Positions 25,370 to 33,953 of a stretch of 57,861 bases of DNA are shown here, piece after piece. A model generated the notes under the pieces. That model did not search any database, was not told the DNA's origin, and was given only the letters and a program-made list of their open reading frames with translations. Position numbers and translations under genes: made by a program. This DNA comes from an uncultured Bacteroidia bacterium (GTDB lineage Bacteria > Bacteroidota > Bacteroidia > Bacteroidales > UBA932): the NCBI GenBank assembly GCA_902794005.1, contig CADBFO010000021.1, positions 1 through 57,861 on the forward strand. The letters are read 5' to 3'. Each line of letters begins with the position of its first letter. Within the stretch, counting starts at the first letter, position 1.

Positions 25370-27112
25370 ATGAAGACAAAAGGAATAGTTACCGGTATCG
25401 TGAGTAACCTCGTCACCGTCAAGGTGGACGGTCCGGTTGCTGAAAATGAAATCTGCTACATCGACCTTCACGGCGTGAAGATGATGGCGGAGGTTATCAA
25501 GGTGGTTGGAGACAATGCCTCTGTCCAGGTGTTCGAAAGCACCCGCGGCCTCAAGGGAGGCGACACCGTGGAATTCGAAGGCCGGATGCTGGAAGTCCAG
25601 TTGGGGCCCGGTCTGTTGTCCAGCACCTACGACGGCCTGCAGAACAATCTGGCCACCATGGAGAATGTTTTCCTGCAGCGCGGCGAATATACCGATCCGC
25701 TGAACCGCGAGAAACTGTGGGACTTCACCCCGCTGGCCCAAATCGGAGACAAAGTGATTGCCGCAGATTGGCTGGGCGAAGTCAAGGAAGGCTGGCTGCC
25801 CCATAAAATCATGGTTCCTTTTTCCTTCAAGGGCGAATACACCGTAAAATCCATCAAGGAAGCCGGCCAGTACAACGTGGACACCACCGTCGCCGTCCTG
25901 GTGGATGCCCAGGGAGAGGAAGTTCCCGTCACCATGGTTCAGAAATGGCCTGTGAAAGTGGCCGTCAAGGGATATAAGGAAAAGCCCCGTCCCGACAGAA
26001 TCATGGAAACGGGCGTCCGTGTCATCGACACCCTGAACCCCATCGCCGAAGGCGGTACCGGTTTCATTCCCGGTCCTTTCGGCTGCGGCAAGACCGTGCT
26101 CCAGCACGCCATCGCCAAGCAGGGGGACGCCGATGTCATCGTGATGGCCGCCTGCGGCGAACGTGCCAATGAGGTGGTGGAGATTTTCACCGAATTCCCG
26201 GAGCTCATAGACCCGCATACCGGCCGGCACCTCATGGAGCGCACGACCATCATCTGCAACACCTCCAACATGCCCGTCGCCGCCCGTGAGGCCTCCGTGT
26301 ACACCGCCATGACCATCTGCGAATACTACAGGGCCATGGGACTGAAGTGCCTCCTCCTGGCCGATTCCACCTCCCGCTGGGCCCAGGCCCTCCGCGAAAT
26401 GAGCAACCGTATGGAAGAACTCCCCGGCGCCGACGCATTCCCGGTGGACCTTTCCTCCATCATCTCCAACTTCTATTCCCGTGCGGGCATGGTGGTGCTC
26501 AACAACGGTCAGACAGGCGCCGTCACATTCATCGGCACGGTATCCCCTGCCGGCGGCAACCTCAAGGAACCCGTGACCGAGAGCACCAAGAAAGCCGCCC
26601 GCTGCTTCTATGCCCTGGAACAGGCCCGCGCAGACCAGAAGCGCTATCCGGCCGTCGGCCCGCTCGAGTCCTACTCCAAATACCTGGATTATCCGGAAAT
26701 ACGCCAATATCTGGATGAGACCATCGAGAAAGGATGGGCAGATAAAGTGATGTGGGCCAAGAACATCATCCGCCGCGGAAGGGAAGCCTCCGAGCAAATC
26801 AACATCCTCGGTGACGACGGTGTTCCCATGAGCTATCATGTAAATTTCTGGAAGAGCGAACTGGTGGACTTCGTCATCCTGCAGCAGGATGCCTTCGACG
26901 CCATCGACGCCCTGTGCCCGCTGGAGCGCCAGCGCTTCATGTTGGATCTGGTTCTGGACATCTGCGGCAAGGACTACGACTTCGAAGATTTCGAAAAGTG
27001 CCGCGATTTCTTCAAGAATCTCATCAATGAGCTCCGCCAGATGAACTATTCCGCCTACGAGAGCGAACAGTTCTGGGCCTACAATGAATCCGTTAAGAAA
27101 ATGATTGCATAG
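25370..27112 (+). CDS. ntpA: V-type ATP synthase catalytic subunit A
   Basis: Catalytic nucleotide-binding subunit of 580 residues. The P-loop is GPFGCGKT at residues 235-242, a sequence diagnostic of V/A-type A subunits. The large non-homologous insert before it is also present, as are VIVMAACGERANEVVEIF and the SNMPVAAREASVYT and LADSTSRWAQALREMS blocks. It forms the hexameric head with subunit B. In anaerobic Bacteroidales the enzyme could make ATP or pump ions. The sodium or proton choice depends on the K ring. It lies 11 nt after the DUF2764 gene and 3 nt before ntpB. Confidence 0.97.
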   Translation: MKTKGIVTGIVSNLVTVKVDGPVAENEICYIDLHGVKMMAEVIKVVGDNASVQVFESTRGLKGGDTVEFEGRMLEVQLGPGLLSSTYDGLQNNLATMENVFLQRGEYTDPLNREKLWDFTPLAQIGDKVIAADWLGEVKEGWLPHKIMVPFSFKGEYTVKSIKEAGQYNVDTTVAVLVDAQGEEVPVTMVQKWPVKVAVKGYKEKPRPDRIMETGVRVIDTLNPIAEGGTGFIPGPFGCGKTVLQHAIAKQGDADVIVMAACGERANEVVEIFTEFPELIDPHTGRHLMERTTIICNTSNMPVAAREASVYTAMTICEYYRAMGLKCLLLADSTSRWAQALREMSNRMEELPGADAFPVDLSSIISNFYSRAGMVVLNNGQTGAVTFIGTVSPAGGNLKEPVTESTKKAARCFYALEQARADQKRYPAVGPLESYSKYLDYPEIRQYLDETIEKGWADKVMWAKNIIRRGREASEQINILGDDGVPMSYHVNFWKSELVDFVILQQDAFDAIDALCPLERQRFMLDLVLDICGKDYDFEDFEKCRDFFKNLINELRQMNYSAYESEQFWAYNESVKKMIA

Positions 27113-27115
27113 ACT

Positions 27116-28435
27116 ATGGCTACGAAAGCATACCAAAAAGTTTATACCAAACTGGAAGGCATCACAAAGGCCACCGTATCCCTGAAAGCCAAGGGTGTCT
27201 CCAATGACGAGCTGGCTGTGGTGGACGGACGTCTGGCCCAGGTGGTGCGCATCAAAGGAGAAACCATCACCCTGCAGGTGTTCTCGGGCACCGAAGGAAT
27301 TCCTACCAATGCGGAGGTCGTATTCCTGGGAGAGCCTCCTGTTCTCAAAGTGTCCGACCAGCTTTCCGGCCGATTCTTCGACGCCTATGGGCATCCCATT
27401 GACGGCGGTCCGGAGATTGACGGCGAGGAGCGCCCCATCGGCGGTCCTTCCGTGAATCCCTACAAACGCCGCCAGCCCTCGCAGCTCATTCCCACCGGCA
27501 TCGCCGGCATCGATCTCAACAACACCCTGGTCTCCGGCCAGAAGATTCCTTTCTTCGCAGACCCGGACCAGCCCTACAACCAGGTGATGGCGGACGTCGC
27601 CCTCCGTGCCGACGTTGACAAGATTATCCTGGGCGGCATGGGCCTGTCCAACGACGATTACCTGTTCTTCCGCCACAGTTTCGAATCGGCCGGAGCCCTG
27701 GACAAAATCATCTGCTTCATCAATACCACGGAGAATCCCCCGGTGGAGCGTTTGCTGGTGCCGGACATGGCCCTCACCGCCGCCGAATACTTCGCCGTGG
27801 ACAAAAACGAAAAGGTGCTGGTGCTCCTGACGGACATGACCCTCTATGCCGACGCCCTTTCCATCGTTTCCAACCGTATGGACCAGATTCCTTCCAAGGA
27901 TTCCATGCCGGGTTCCCTGTACAGCGACCTCGCGAAAATCTACGAGAAGGCCGTACAGCTTCCTACGGAAGGCTCCATCACCATCATTGCCGTCACCACG
28001 CTGAATGACGGGGACATCACCCACGCCATCCCCGACAACACCGGCTACATCACGGAAGGCCAGCTTTTCCTGCGGGCCGATTCCGACACCGGAAAGGTCA
28101 TCATCGATCCGTTCCGCTCCCTGTCCCGACTCAAACAACTGGTGCAGGGCAAAAAGACTCGCGAAGACCATTCCCAGGTCATGAACGCTTCCGTTCGCCT
28201 GTATGCCGACGCCCAAAATGCCAAGACCAAACTGGAGAACGGTTTCGACCTCTCCGACTACGATCACCGTTGCCTGGATTACGCCAAGGACTATGCCCGC
28301 GAACTCCTGGCCATCGACGTGAATATCGGCATCACCGAGATGCTGGACACAGCCTGGAAGCTGTTCGCCAAATACTTCTCCCCGGCCGAAACCGGTATCA
28401 AACAGGCTCTGATTGACAAATATTGGATCAAATAG
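27116..28435 (+). CDS. ntpB: V-type ATP synthase subunit B
   Basis: Non-catalytic head subunit of 439 residues. It has the family blocks KVSDQLSGRFFDAYGHPIDGG, KRRQPSQLIPTGIAGIDLNNTLVSGQKIP without a functional P-loop, and VLVLLTDMTLYADALSIVSNRMDQIPSKDSMPGSLYSDLAKIYE. It alternates with subunit A in the head. The last base of its stop codon is the first base of a 52-nt imperfect palindrome that fills most of the gap to ntpD. Confidence 0.96.
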   Translation: MATKAYQKVYTKLEGITKATVSLKAKGVSNDELAVVDGRLAQVVRIKGETITLQVFSGTEGIPTNAEVVFLGEPPVLKVSDQLSGRFFDAYGHPIDGGPEIDGEERPIGGPSVNPYKRRQPSQLIPTGIAGIDLNNTLVSGQKIPFFADPDQPYNQVMADVALRADVDKIILGGMGLSNDDYLFFRHSFESAGALDKIICFINTTENPPVERLLVPDMALTAAEYFAVDKNEKVLVLLTDMTLYADALSIVSNRMDQIPSKDSMPGSLYSDLAKIYEKAVQLPTEGSITIIAVTTLNDGDITHAIPDNTGYITEGQLFLRADSDTGKVIIDPFRSLSRLKQLVQGKKTREDHSQVMNASVRLYADAQNAKTKLENGFDLSDYDHRCLDYAKDYARELLAIDVNIGITEMLDTAWKLFAKYFSPAETGIKQALIDKYWIK

Positions 28436-28486
28436 ATCCTTCACCACGTTCAGGATGCTACGACATTCTGAGTGAAACGAAGAATC
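28435..28486. repeat. Imperfect palindromic repeat between ntpB and ntpD
   Basis: Two 23-nt arms, 28435-28457 (starting GATCCTTCACC) and 28464-28486 (ending CGAAGAATC), are imperfect inverted copies separated by 6 nt. The arm CATTCTGAGTGAAACGAAGAATC belongs to the GATTCTTC...CAGAATGACA type of dispersed repeat, of which related pieces occur at 47369-47396, 48453-48475 and 55708-55774. It interrupts an otherwise tight operon without ending it. Confidence 0.7.
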
Positions 28487-28495
28487 TTTAGAATT

Positions 28496-29104
28496 ATGGC
28501 AATTAAATTCCAATACAATAAAACTTCGCTGACGGAAATCGGCAAGCAGCTCAAGGTCCGGCAGCGCGCCCTCCCCACCCTACAGAACAAGGAGAGCGCC
28601 CTGCGGCTGGAGGTGCGCAAGGCCAAGGCCGACAGCGAACGTTTGATTGACGAGTTGGAGGAGGCCCTGCAGCGTTACGATTATCTCGCCGCCCTGTGGA
28701 ACGAGTTTGAACCGGGGCTCATCGCCATTACGGACGTAGAGCTCTTCACCAAAAAAATAGCCGGTGTCAAAACGCCCGCCCTGGGCGAAATCAAATATGA
28801 AATCCGCCCCTTCAACGCCTTTGTAAAACCCGCCTGGTATGCAGACGGGGTTTCCATCCTCAAGGAACTCAGCCGCCTGGGCATCGAGTCGGAAGTTTAC
28901 AAGGAGAAGGCCCGGATTCTGGATTATCAGCGAAAGAAGACCACCCAGAAGGTAAACCTGTACGAAAAAGTGCAGATTCCCGGTTATCGGGAGGCCATCC
29001 GTAAAATCAAACGCTACATGGAAGATGAGGAGAACCTCTCCAAGGCCTCTTCCAAGATTGTCAAAAACCGCCATGCAGAGGAAGAGGAGGCCTCAGGGCT
29101 ATGA
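28496..29104 (+). CDS. ntpD: V-type ATP synthase subunit D
   Basis: Central rotor stalk subunit of 202 residues. It is mostly long coiled-coil helix, starting MAIKFQYNKTSLTEIGKQLK and continuing with LRLEVRKAKADSERLIDELE; the C-terminal helix returns with QKVNLYEKVQIPGYREAIRKIKRYMEDEE. I used ATG 28496 rather than 28472 because the latter lies in the palindromic repeat region and gives a non-family N-terminus. The end overlaps the subunit I gene by 4 nt (ATGA). Confidence 0.92.
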   Translation: MAIKFQYNKTSLTEIGKQLKVRQRALPTLQNKESALRLEVRKAKADSERLIDELEEALQRYDYLAALWNEFEPGLIAITDVELFTKKIAGVKTPALGEIKYEIRPFNAFVKPAWYADGVSILKELSRLGIESEVYKEKARILDYQRKKTTQKVNLYEKVQIPGYREAIRKIKRYMEDEENLSKASSKIVKNRHAEEEEASGL

Positions 29105-30891
29105 TTACACCCATGATCAAATACTCCTTCATTCTGTTGAATGGAGAACAGGACGGACTGCTGGAAAAAATCCAGGAGCTGGGGCTGTTGGATATCACCC
29201 GCAGCACAAAGCCCATGGATGACAATTCGCATGCACTCGCCGGGGAAATCGATTTGCTGGACGGCTTCATTCACGGAATCCGAGAAGCGGAAATTCCGGA
29301 AGGCACCCAACCTGTCCCCTTCCGGGGAGAAGGCTCGGATGACATTGTCCGCCTGGCCGGCGGAACGCTCATGCTCTTCTCCAAATCCAAGGAAAAGATA
29401 AAAACCCTGACGAAACAGGTCAAAGACCTGAAAGTCTGGGGCAGTTTCGATTCCTCCATCGTTGAAAAAATCGCCGAAGCGGGCGTTAGGCTGCATTTCC
29501 ATATCGTGAGTCCCAAAACCTTCCGGGAAAACTGGGCCCAGGAATATGCCCTTTCCGAGATTGCCCGCAACAAGGAAAGCGTTTATTTCGTCGTGGCCGG
29601 AGAAGATGATCTTCCCGGTGAAATCCCCGTCCCCAAAGAAAACTGGACAGAACTGGAAGCTCAGCTTGTCAAGGAAACGGCCAGGATGAAAGAATTGGAA
29701 GGCGAGATGGCGTCCCTCAAGGAGCGTCTTCCCGAACTGGAGAGCCTACGCACCCAGGCCTACGCCAAGCTGGACCTGTATCTTGCCGGCACAGCCGCCG
29801 TTCCCGCAGCGGAGGACACCATTGTCACGCTGGTGGGCTATGCTCCTGCAGAAAACCGAGAGGCCGTAGAAGCCGCCCTGGATGCAAGCGGCTCCTACTA
29901 CATCAAGGAAGAGGCCGTTGTGGATGACAATCCGCCCATCCAGCTCAAGAACAACTGGTTTGTACGGCAGTTCGAAATTCTTACGGACATGTACGGCCGG
30001 CCGGACTACAACGAGTTCGATCCCACGCCTTATATCTCCGTCTTCTTCCTGCTGTTCTTTGCCATGTGTATGGGAGATGCCGGGTATGGCCTGGTCCTGA
30101 TCATCGGCGGACTCCTGCTCCGGAAGGTGGATGGGATGAAGAATCTGGCCCCCTTGGTGAGCATTCTGGGTGTCGGAACCTTTGTTGTGGGCATCGTCAT
30201 GCACACCTTCTTCGGCGTGGACATTGCCGTCCTGCCGTGGATTCCCGACTGGCTCAAGTCCATGATGATAACAGGAACCATCGCCGGCTTCGAAGCCCAG
30301 ATGGTCCTGGCCCTTGTCATCGGTGTCGTCCACCTGTGCCTGGCGATGGTTGTCAAGACGGTCTATGCCACCAAGAACAAAGGTTTCCTGGGCTCTCTGG
30401 GCACCTGGGGCTGGACGCTTCTGATCGTGGGAGGCGTACTGGTGGGAACGCTTGCCCTGTTCTTCTCGATTCCCGCCCAAGTGACCAAATGGATTGTCAT
30501 CGGCCTGGGTATCGTGAGTGCGCTGGGGATCTTCCTATTCAACGACATCAAACGCAACCCCCTCAAGAATATCGGCTCAGGCCTGTGGGAAACCTACAAC
30601 ACGGTTACCGGCCTGCTGGGAGACGTCCTGAGCTATCTGCGCCTGTATGCCCTGGGACTGGCCGGCGGCATGTTGGGCAAGGCCTTCAACGACATTGCCA
30701 CCATGACGCTGGGAGACGGCGGATTCGGCTGGGTGCCCTTTGTCATCATTCTGGTTATCGGACACGCCCTCAACCTGGCCATGTGTTGCCTGGGGGCCTT
30801 CGTACACCCGCTACGTCTTAACTTCTTGGAGTTCTTCAAGAACTCCGGATACGACGGCAAGGGGCGCATTTATCGTCCTATCAAGAAATAA
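29101..30891 (+). CDS. ntpI: V-type ATP synthase subunit I (membrane stator)
   Basis: Membrane subunit a/I of 596 residues. The N-terminal half is cytosolic and coiled-coil-like (LVKETARMKELEGEMASLKE and onward) and binds the peripheral stalks. The C-terminal half contains about seven or eight membrane helices, beginning with PYISVFFLLFFAMCMGDAGYGL, the family hallmark. The block DVLSYLRLYALGLAGGMLGKAFND contains the arginine that faces the rotor ring (LSYLRLYALG). The translational overlap with ntpD suggests coupled synthesis. An alternative ATG at 29113 would remove four residues. Confidence 0.93.
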   Translation: MITPMIKYSFILLNGEQDGLLEKIQELGLLDITRSTKPMDDNSHALAGEIDLLDGFIHGIREAEIPEGTQPVPFRGEGSDDIVRLAGGTLMLFSKSKEKIKTLTKQVKDLKVWGSFDSSIVEKIAEAGVRLHFHIVSPKTFRENWAQEYALSEIARNKESVYFVVAGEDDLPGEIPVPKENWTELEAQLVKETARMKELEGEMASLKERLPELESLRTQAYAKLDLYLAGTAAVPAAEDTIVTLVGYAPAENREAVEAALDASGSYYIKEEAVVDDNPPIQLKNNWFVRQFEILTDMYGRPDYNEFDPTPYISVFFLLFFAMCMGDAGYGLVLIIGGLLLRKVDGMKNLAPLVSILGVGTFVVGIVMHTFFGVDIAVLPWIPDWLKSMMITGTIAGFEAQMVLALVIGVVHLCLAMVVKTVYATKNKGFLGSLGTWGWTLLIVGGVLVGTLALFFSIPAQVTKWIVIGLGIVSALGIFLFNDIKRNPLKNIGSGLWETYNTVTGLLGDVLSYLRLYALGLAGGMLGKAFNDIATMTLGDGGFGWVPFVIILVIGHALNLAMCCLGAFVHPLRLNFLEFFKNSGYDGKGRIYRPIKK

Positions 30892-31353
<462 letters not shown>

Positions 31354-31372
31354 CAGACGGCAAAACGTCCTC

Positions 31373-31409
31373 AAAAAAACCTGGCTCCCTTTTTCGGAGT
31401 CAGGTTTTT
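31373..31409. terminator. Bidirectional terminator between ntpK and yggS
   Basis: Stem CCTGGCTCC (31380-31388) with GGAGTCAGG (31396-31404), one wobble pair and a 7-nt loop, flanked by a run of seven A and by TTTTT. It serves the ATPase operon on the plus strand and yggS on the minus strand, whose stop codon overlaps its end. Confidence 0.85.
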
Positions 31410-32086
31410 CAGTACTCGCGCGGACCGAAGATATCGGTTCCGATGCGCACCATCGTCGCTCCATGCCTCACGGCGACAGGCCAGTCTCCCGACATGCCGA
31501 TAGACAAGTGGTCAAAGCCGGGAAGCCCCATTCCATGAATCCGCCTGAACAGCGATTCAATGCGAGCAAACTCCCTTTCCACCTGCTCCCTGTCTTCCGT
31601 ATGGGAGGCCATTCCCATCAAACCCCTTATTCTGACGGGGGAAGCAGCTCCCTTTTCGCCTTTTCCGCCGGGGAATACCCGTGACGCCGCAATCTCCAGA
31701 ATTTCCTCCTCTGAGAAGCCTTGTTTGGATTCTTCGACTCCCAGATGAAGCTCCAGAAGCACGTCCACCCCCCTGTCGTTTGCGGCCGCCCATTTCTCTA
31801 TAGCTTCCAGGAGATGGAAGGAATCCACCGACTGGACCAGCGAGACATAGGGCAGTACCAATTTGAGTTTATTGGTCTGCAAGTGGCCGATAAAATGCCA
31901 CTGCACATCGGCAGGCATCTGCGGAACCTTGGCCGCCAGCTCCTGCGGACGGCTTTCAGCGAAAATACGCTGTCCGGCTTCATAGGCCTCCATAAGCCTT
32001 TCCACCGGATGGAATTTGGAAACGGCCACCAGAGAAACATCCGGGGGCAGTTCCTTCCTGATCAGCTGCAAATTCTTTTCTATCAT
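31409..32086 (-). CDS. yggS: YggS/PROSC family PLP homeostasis protein
   Basis: Cytosolic pyridoxal-phosphate-binding protein of 225 residues with a single TIM-barrel domain. Lys24 in VAVSKFHP is the cofactor lysine. WHFIGHLQTNKLKLVLP, SVDS, LLELHLGVEESKQGF, GLMGMASH and LSIGMSGDWPVAV follow the family order. The usual GENRVQE is FAESRPQEL here, a mild variation. I used ATG 32086 because the frame upstream of it runs through a palindromic repeat and into the yidC coding region. It follows yidC, separated by a terminator-like hairpin. Confidence 0.9.
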   Translation of the reverse strand: MIEKNLQLIRKELPPDVSLVAVSKFHPVERLMEAYEAGQRIFAESRPQELAAKVPQMPADVQWHFIGHLQTNKLKLVLPYVSLVQSVDSFHLLEAIEKWAAANDRGVDVLLELHLGVEESKQGFSEEEILEIAASRVFPGGKGEKGAASPVRIRGLMGMASHTEDREQVEREFARIESLFRRIHGMGLPGFDHLSIGMSGDWPVAVRHGATMVRIGTDIFGPREY

Positions 32087-32116
32087 AAAAAGAGATGCCC
32101 GGACAAAGCCGGGCAT
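32087..32116 (-). terminator. Terminator-like palindromic repeat between yidC and yggS
   Basis: Perfect 8-bp stem ATGCCCGG (32095-32102) with CCGGGCAT (32109-32116) and a 6-nt loop. On the minus strand it is followed by CTCTTTTT, giving an intrinsic terminator just after yidC and immediately before yggS. The sequence ATGCCCGG-loop-CCGGGCATGACA also looks like a dispersed repeat type known from many bacterial genomes. Confidence 0.6.
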
Positions 32117-32121
32117 GACAA

Positions 32122-33950
32122 TTAGCGTTTCTTTCCTCTCTGCTTTTCCATCTCCCGCTGCATCTTCTGGGCTTCTTCCAGACGCTGCTGCCACTTGCTC
32201 TTGGGAGCGGCCTTGCCGCTGGCTTCGGCCGCCTTCACTTTGTCCAGAATCTCCTGGGGCTTCACAATCCACTTGCGGATTACAAAGGTTTCTACCATGG
32301 TGATGAGGTTGCTCAGCAGATAGTAGTAACTGAGACCGCTGGAGAGGTTGTTACAGATGAAGAACATCATGACGGGCATCATGTACAGGCTCATCACCTG
32401 CATCATCTTGGCATTGGGGTCGTTTCCGGCCGTCTGGTTCTGCATGGTGATCTTCGAGTAGAAGAACATGGACAGAGCCATCAGAAGGGCAAAGAGGGAA
32501 ATGTGGTCCATGCCCAGGATACTGGTTCCCCAATGGATGACATCATCATAGGCGCTCAGGTCCTCGGCCCACAGGAACGGCTGCTGGCGCAGCTGGATGG
32601 AGGCCGGGAAGAAGCGGAACATGGCCCAGAGAATAGGCATCTGGAGCAGCATGGGCAGGCAGCCGCCCATGGGCGAAACACCGGCCTTGCGGTACAGGTC
32701 CATGGTTTCCTGCTGCTTCTTCATGGCGTCCTCCTGCTTGGGATACTTGGCGTTGATTAGGCGAAGGGCAATACCACAATCTTGATGAAGATGGTCATCA
32801 GGAGGATGATGATACCGTAGCTGGATATGAACTTGGACAACCAGTCGAACAGCGGGATAATCACGTATTTGGTGAACACGCCGATGATCCGGCCTCCAAG
32901 CGGAATCACTTTCTCATAGGAATGGTTGTAAGCCTTGAGGCCTTTATAGTCATTGGGGCCGAAGTAAAACTCGAAGGGAACCTGGATGTTGTCAGACCCC
33001 GGAACGATATCGGCCTGCATGAGGGCCTTGCAGTGCATGAGATCTTCCCCGCCCTTGGGCATGAACTCGATCTTGAACTCTCCGTAGGTGAAATTATTCG
33101 GAGAACGCATGATGGCGCTGAAGAACTGCTGCTGGAAGGCAAACCACTCGATGTTGTTGTTGAAACGCTTCTCTCCCGCACGGCCGTTGCCGATATTGGC
33201 CGGCTTGTTGTCGTCCGGGAAATAATAATTGAGGCGGGAATACTGGGTTTCGTTCTTGTAACCTTTCTCCATGCGCGGAATGACGGCATCGAAATCGATG
33301 TCGATACTTCCCACGTTGCGGGGAATGAGGTTGCCCATCCCGACAAAGGAAAGCGTCTCGTTCAGCGAATAGGAATCCTTCACCAGCGTGTACTTCTGCT
33401 CGATGTATCCGCCGTTCCCCATCGGGAGACGCATCACCACCGTACTGTCCGAAGAGGCTTCCGGGACATACTGGAAGGTAAATTTGCGCGTGTCGATGGC
33501 GGTAGGGGCATACACCACATAACCCAGCTGGCTCTTTTCTCCCTGCAGGAGATACAGCGGTTCCTTGCTATAGGTAAGGTAATCTTTCACCTTCACCGAA
33601 TACGGCTGGGCGCCTCGGGTGGTGAAGACGATTTCCAGTTTCTCGTTTTCGAGCGTCAGGAGCTGCCCCTCGGCCCGGGCGGCCGAATTGAGCAGGGAAT
33701 CCGAATAGACGGGAGCCTGGACGGGAGCCTGGACGGCCGTGGCAGCCGAATCGACAGCGGCGGCAGCCTCGGGATGCTCTGCGCGCCAGATGCTGTCCTG
33801 CTGCCATTGGGCATAAGCCTCGGCGGCAGCAATGGAATCCAGTTGGGCTTGATAGGCCTGTTGCTTGGCTACTTGCCGGCTCTGATATCCGAAGTACCCC
33901 ATCATGATGAGGAACATCAGGACAAAGCCGATGATTGATTTTTTATCCAT
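32122..33950 (-). pseudogene. yidC: Membrane protein insertase YidC, frame broken by an internal deletion
   Basis: Insertase for inner-membrane proteins. The first frame (33950-32757, 397 residues) has the first membrane helix (MDKKSIIGFVLMFLIMMGYF), the periplasmic domain and the start of the core (IIILLMTIFIKIVVLPFA) and then stops. The second frame resumes at once with a different phase, LINAKYPKQEDAMKKQQETM, and contains the remaining core helices (GVSPMGGCLPMLLQMPILWAMF) to 32122. Compared with the family about 16-20 residues of the cytosolic loop after LPF are missing, and the phase shift means the lost piece was 3n+1 nt. Everything else looks intact. YidC is normally essential, so an assembly error or a mixed population is as likely as a true lesion. 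Confidence 0.85.
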
Positions 33951-33953
33951 AGG

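Noticed and set aside
25343-28513. Open frame of more than 1000 codons on the minus strand opposite the V-type ATPase A and B genes
   Set aside because: It is antisense to two unmistakable ATPase genes, has no recognisable domain and results from the low frequency of TA-rich stop codons in GC-rich coding sequence.
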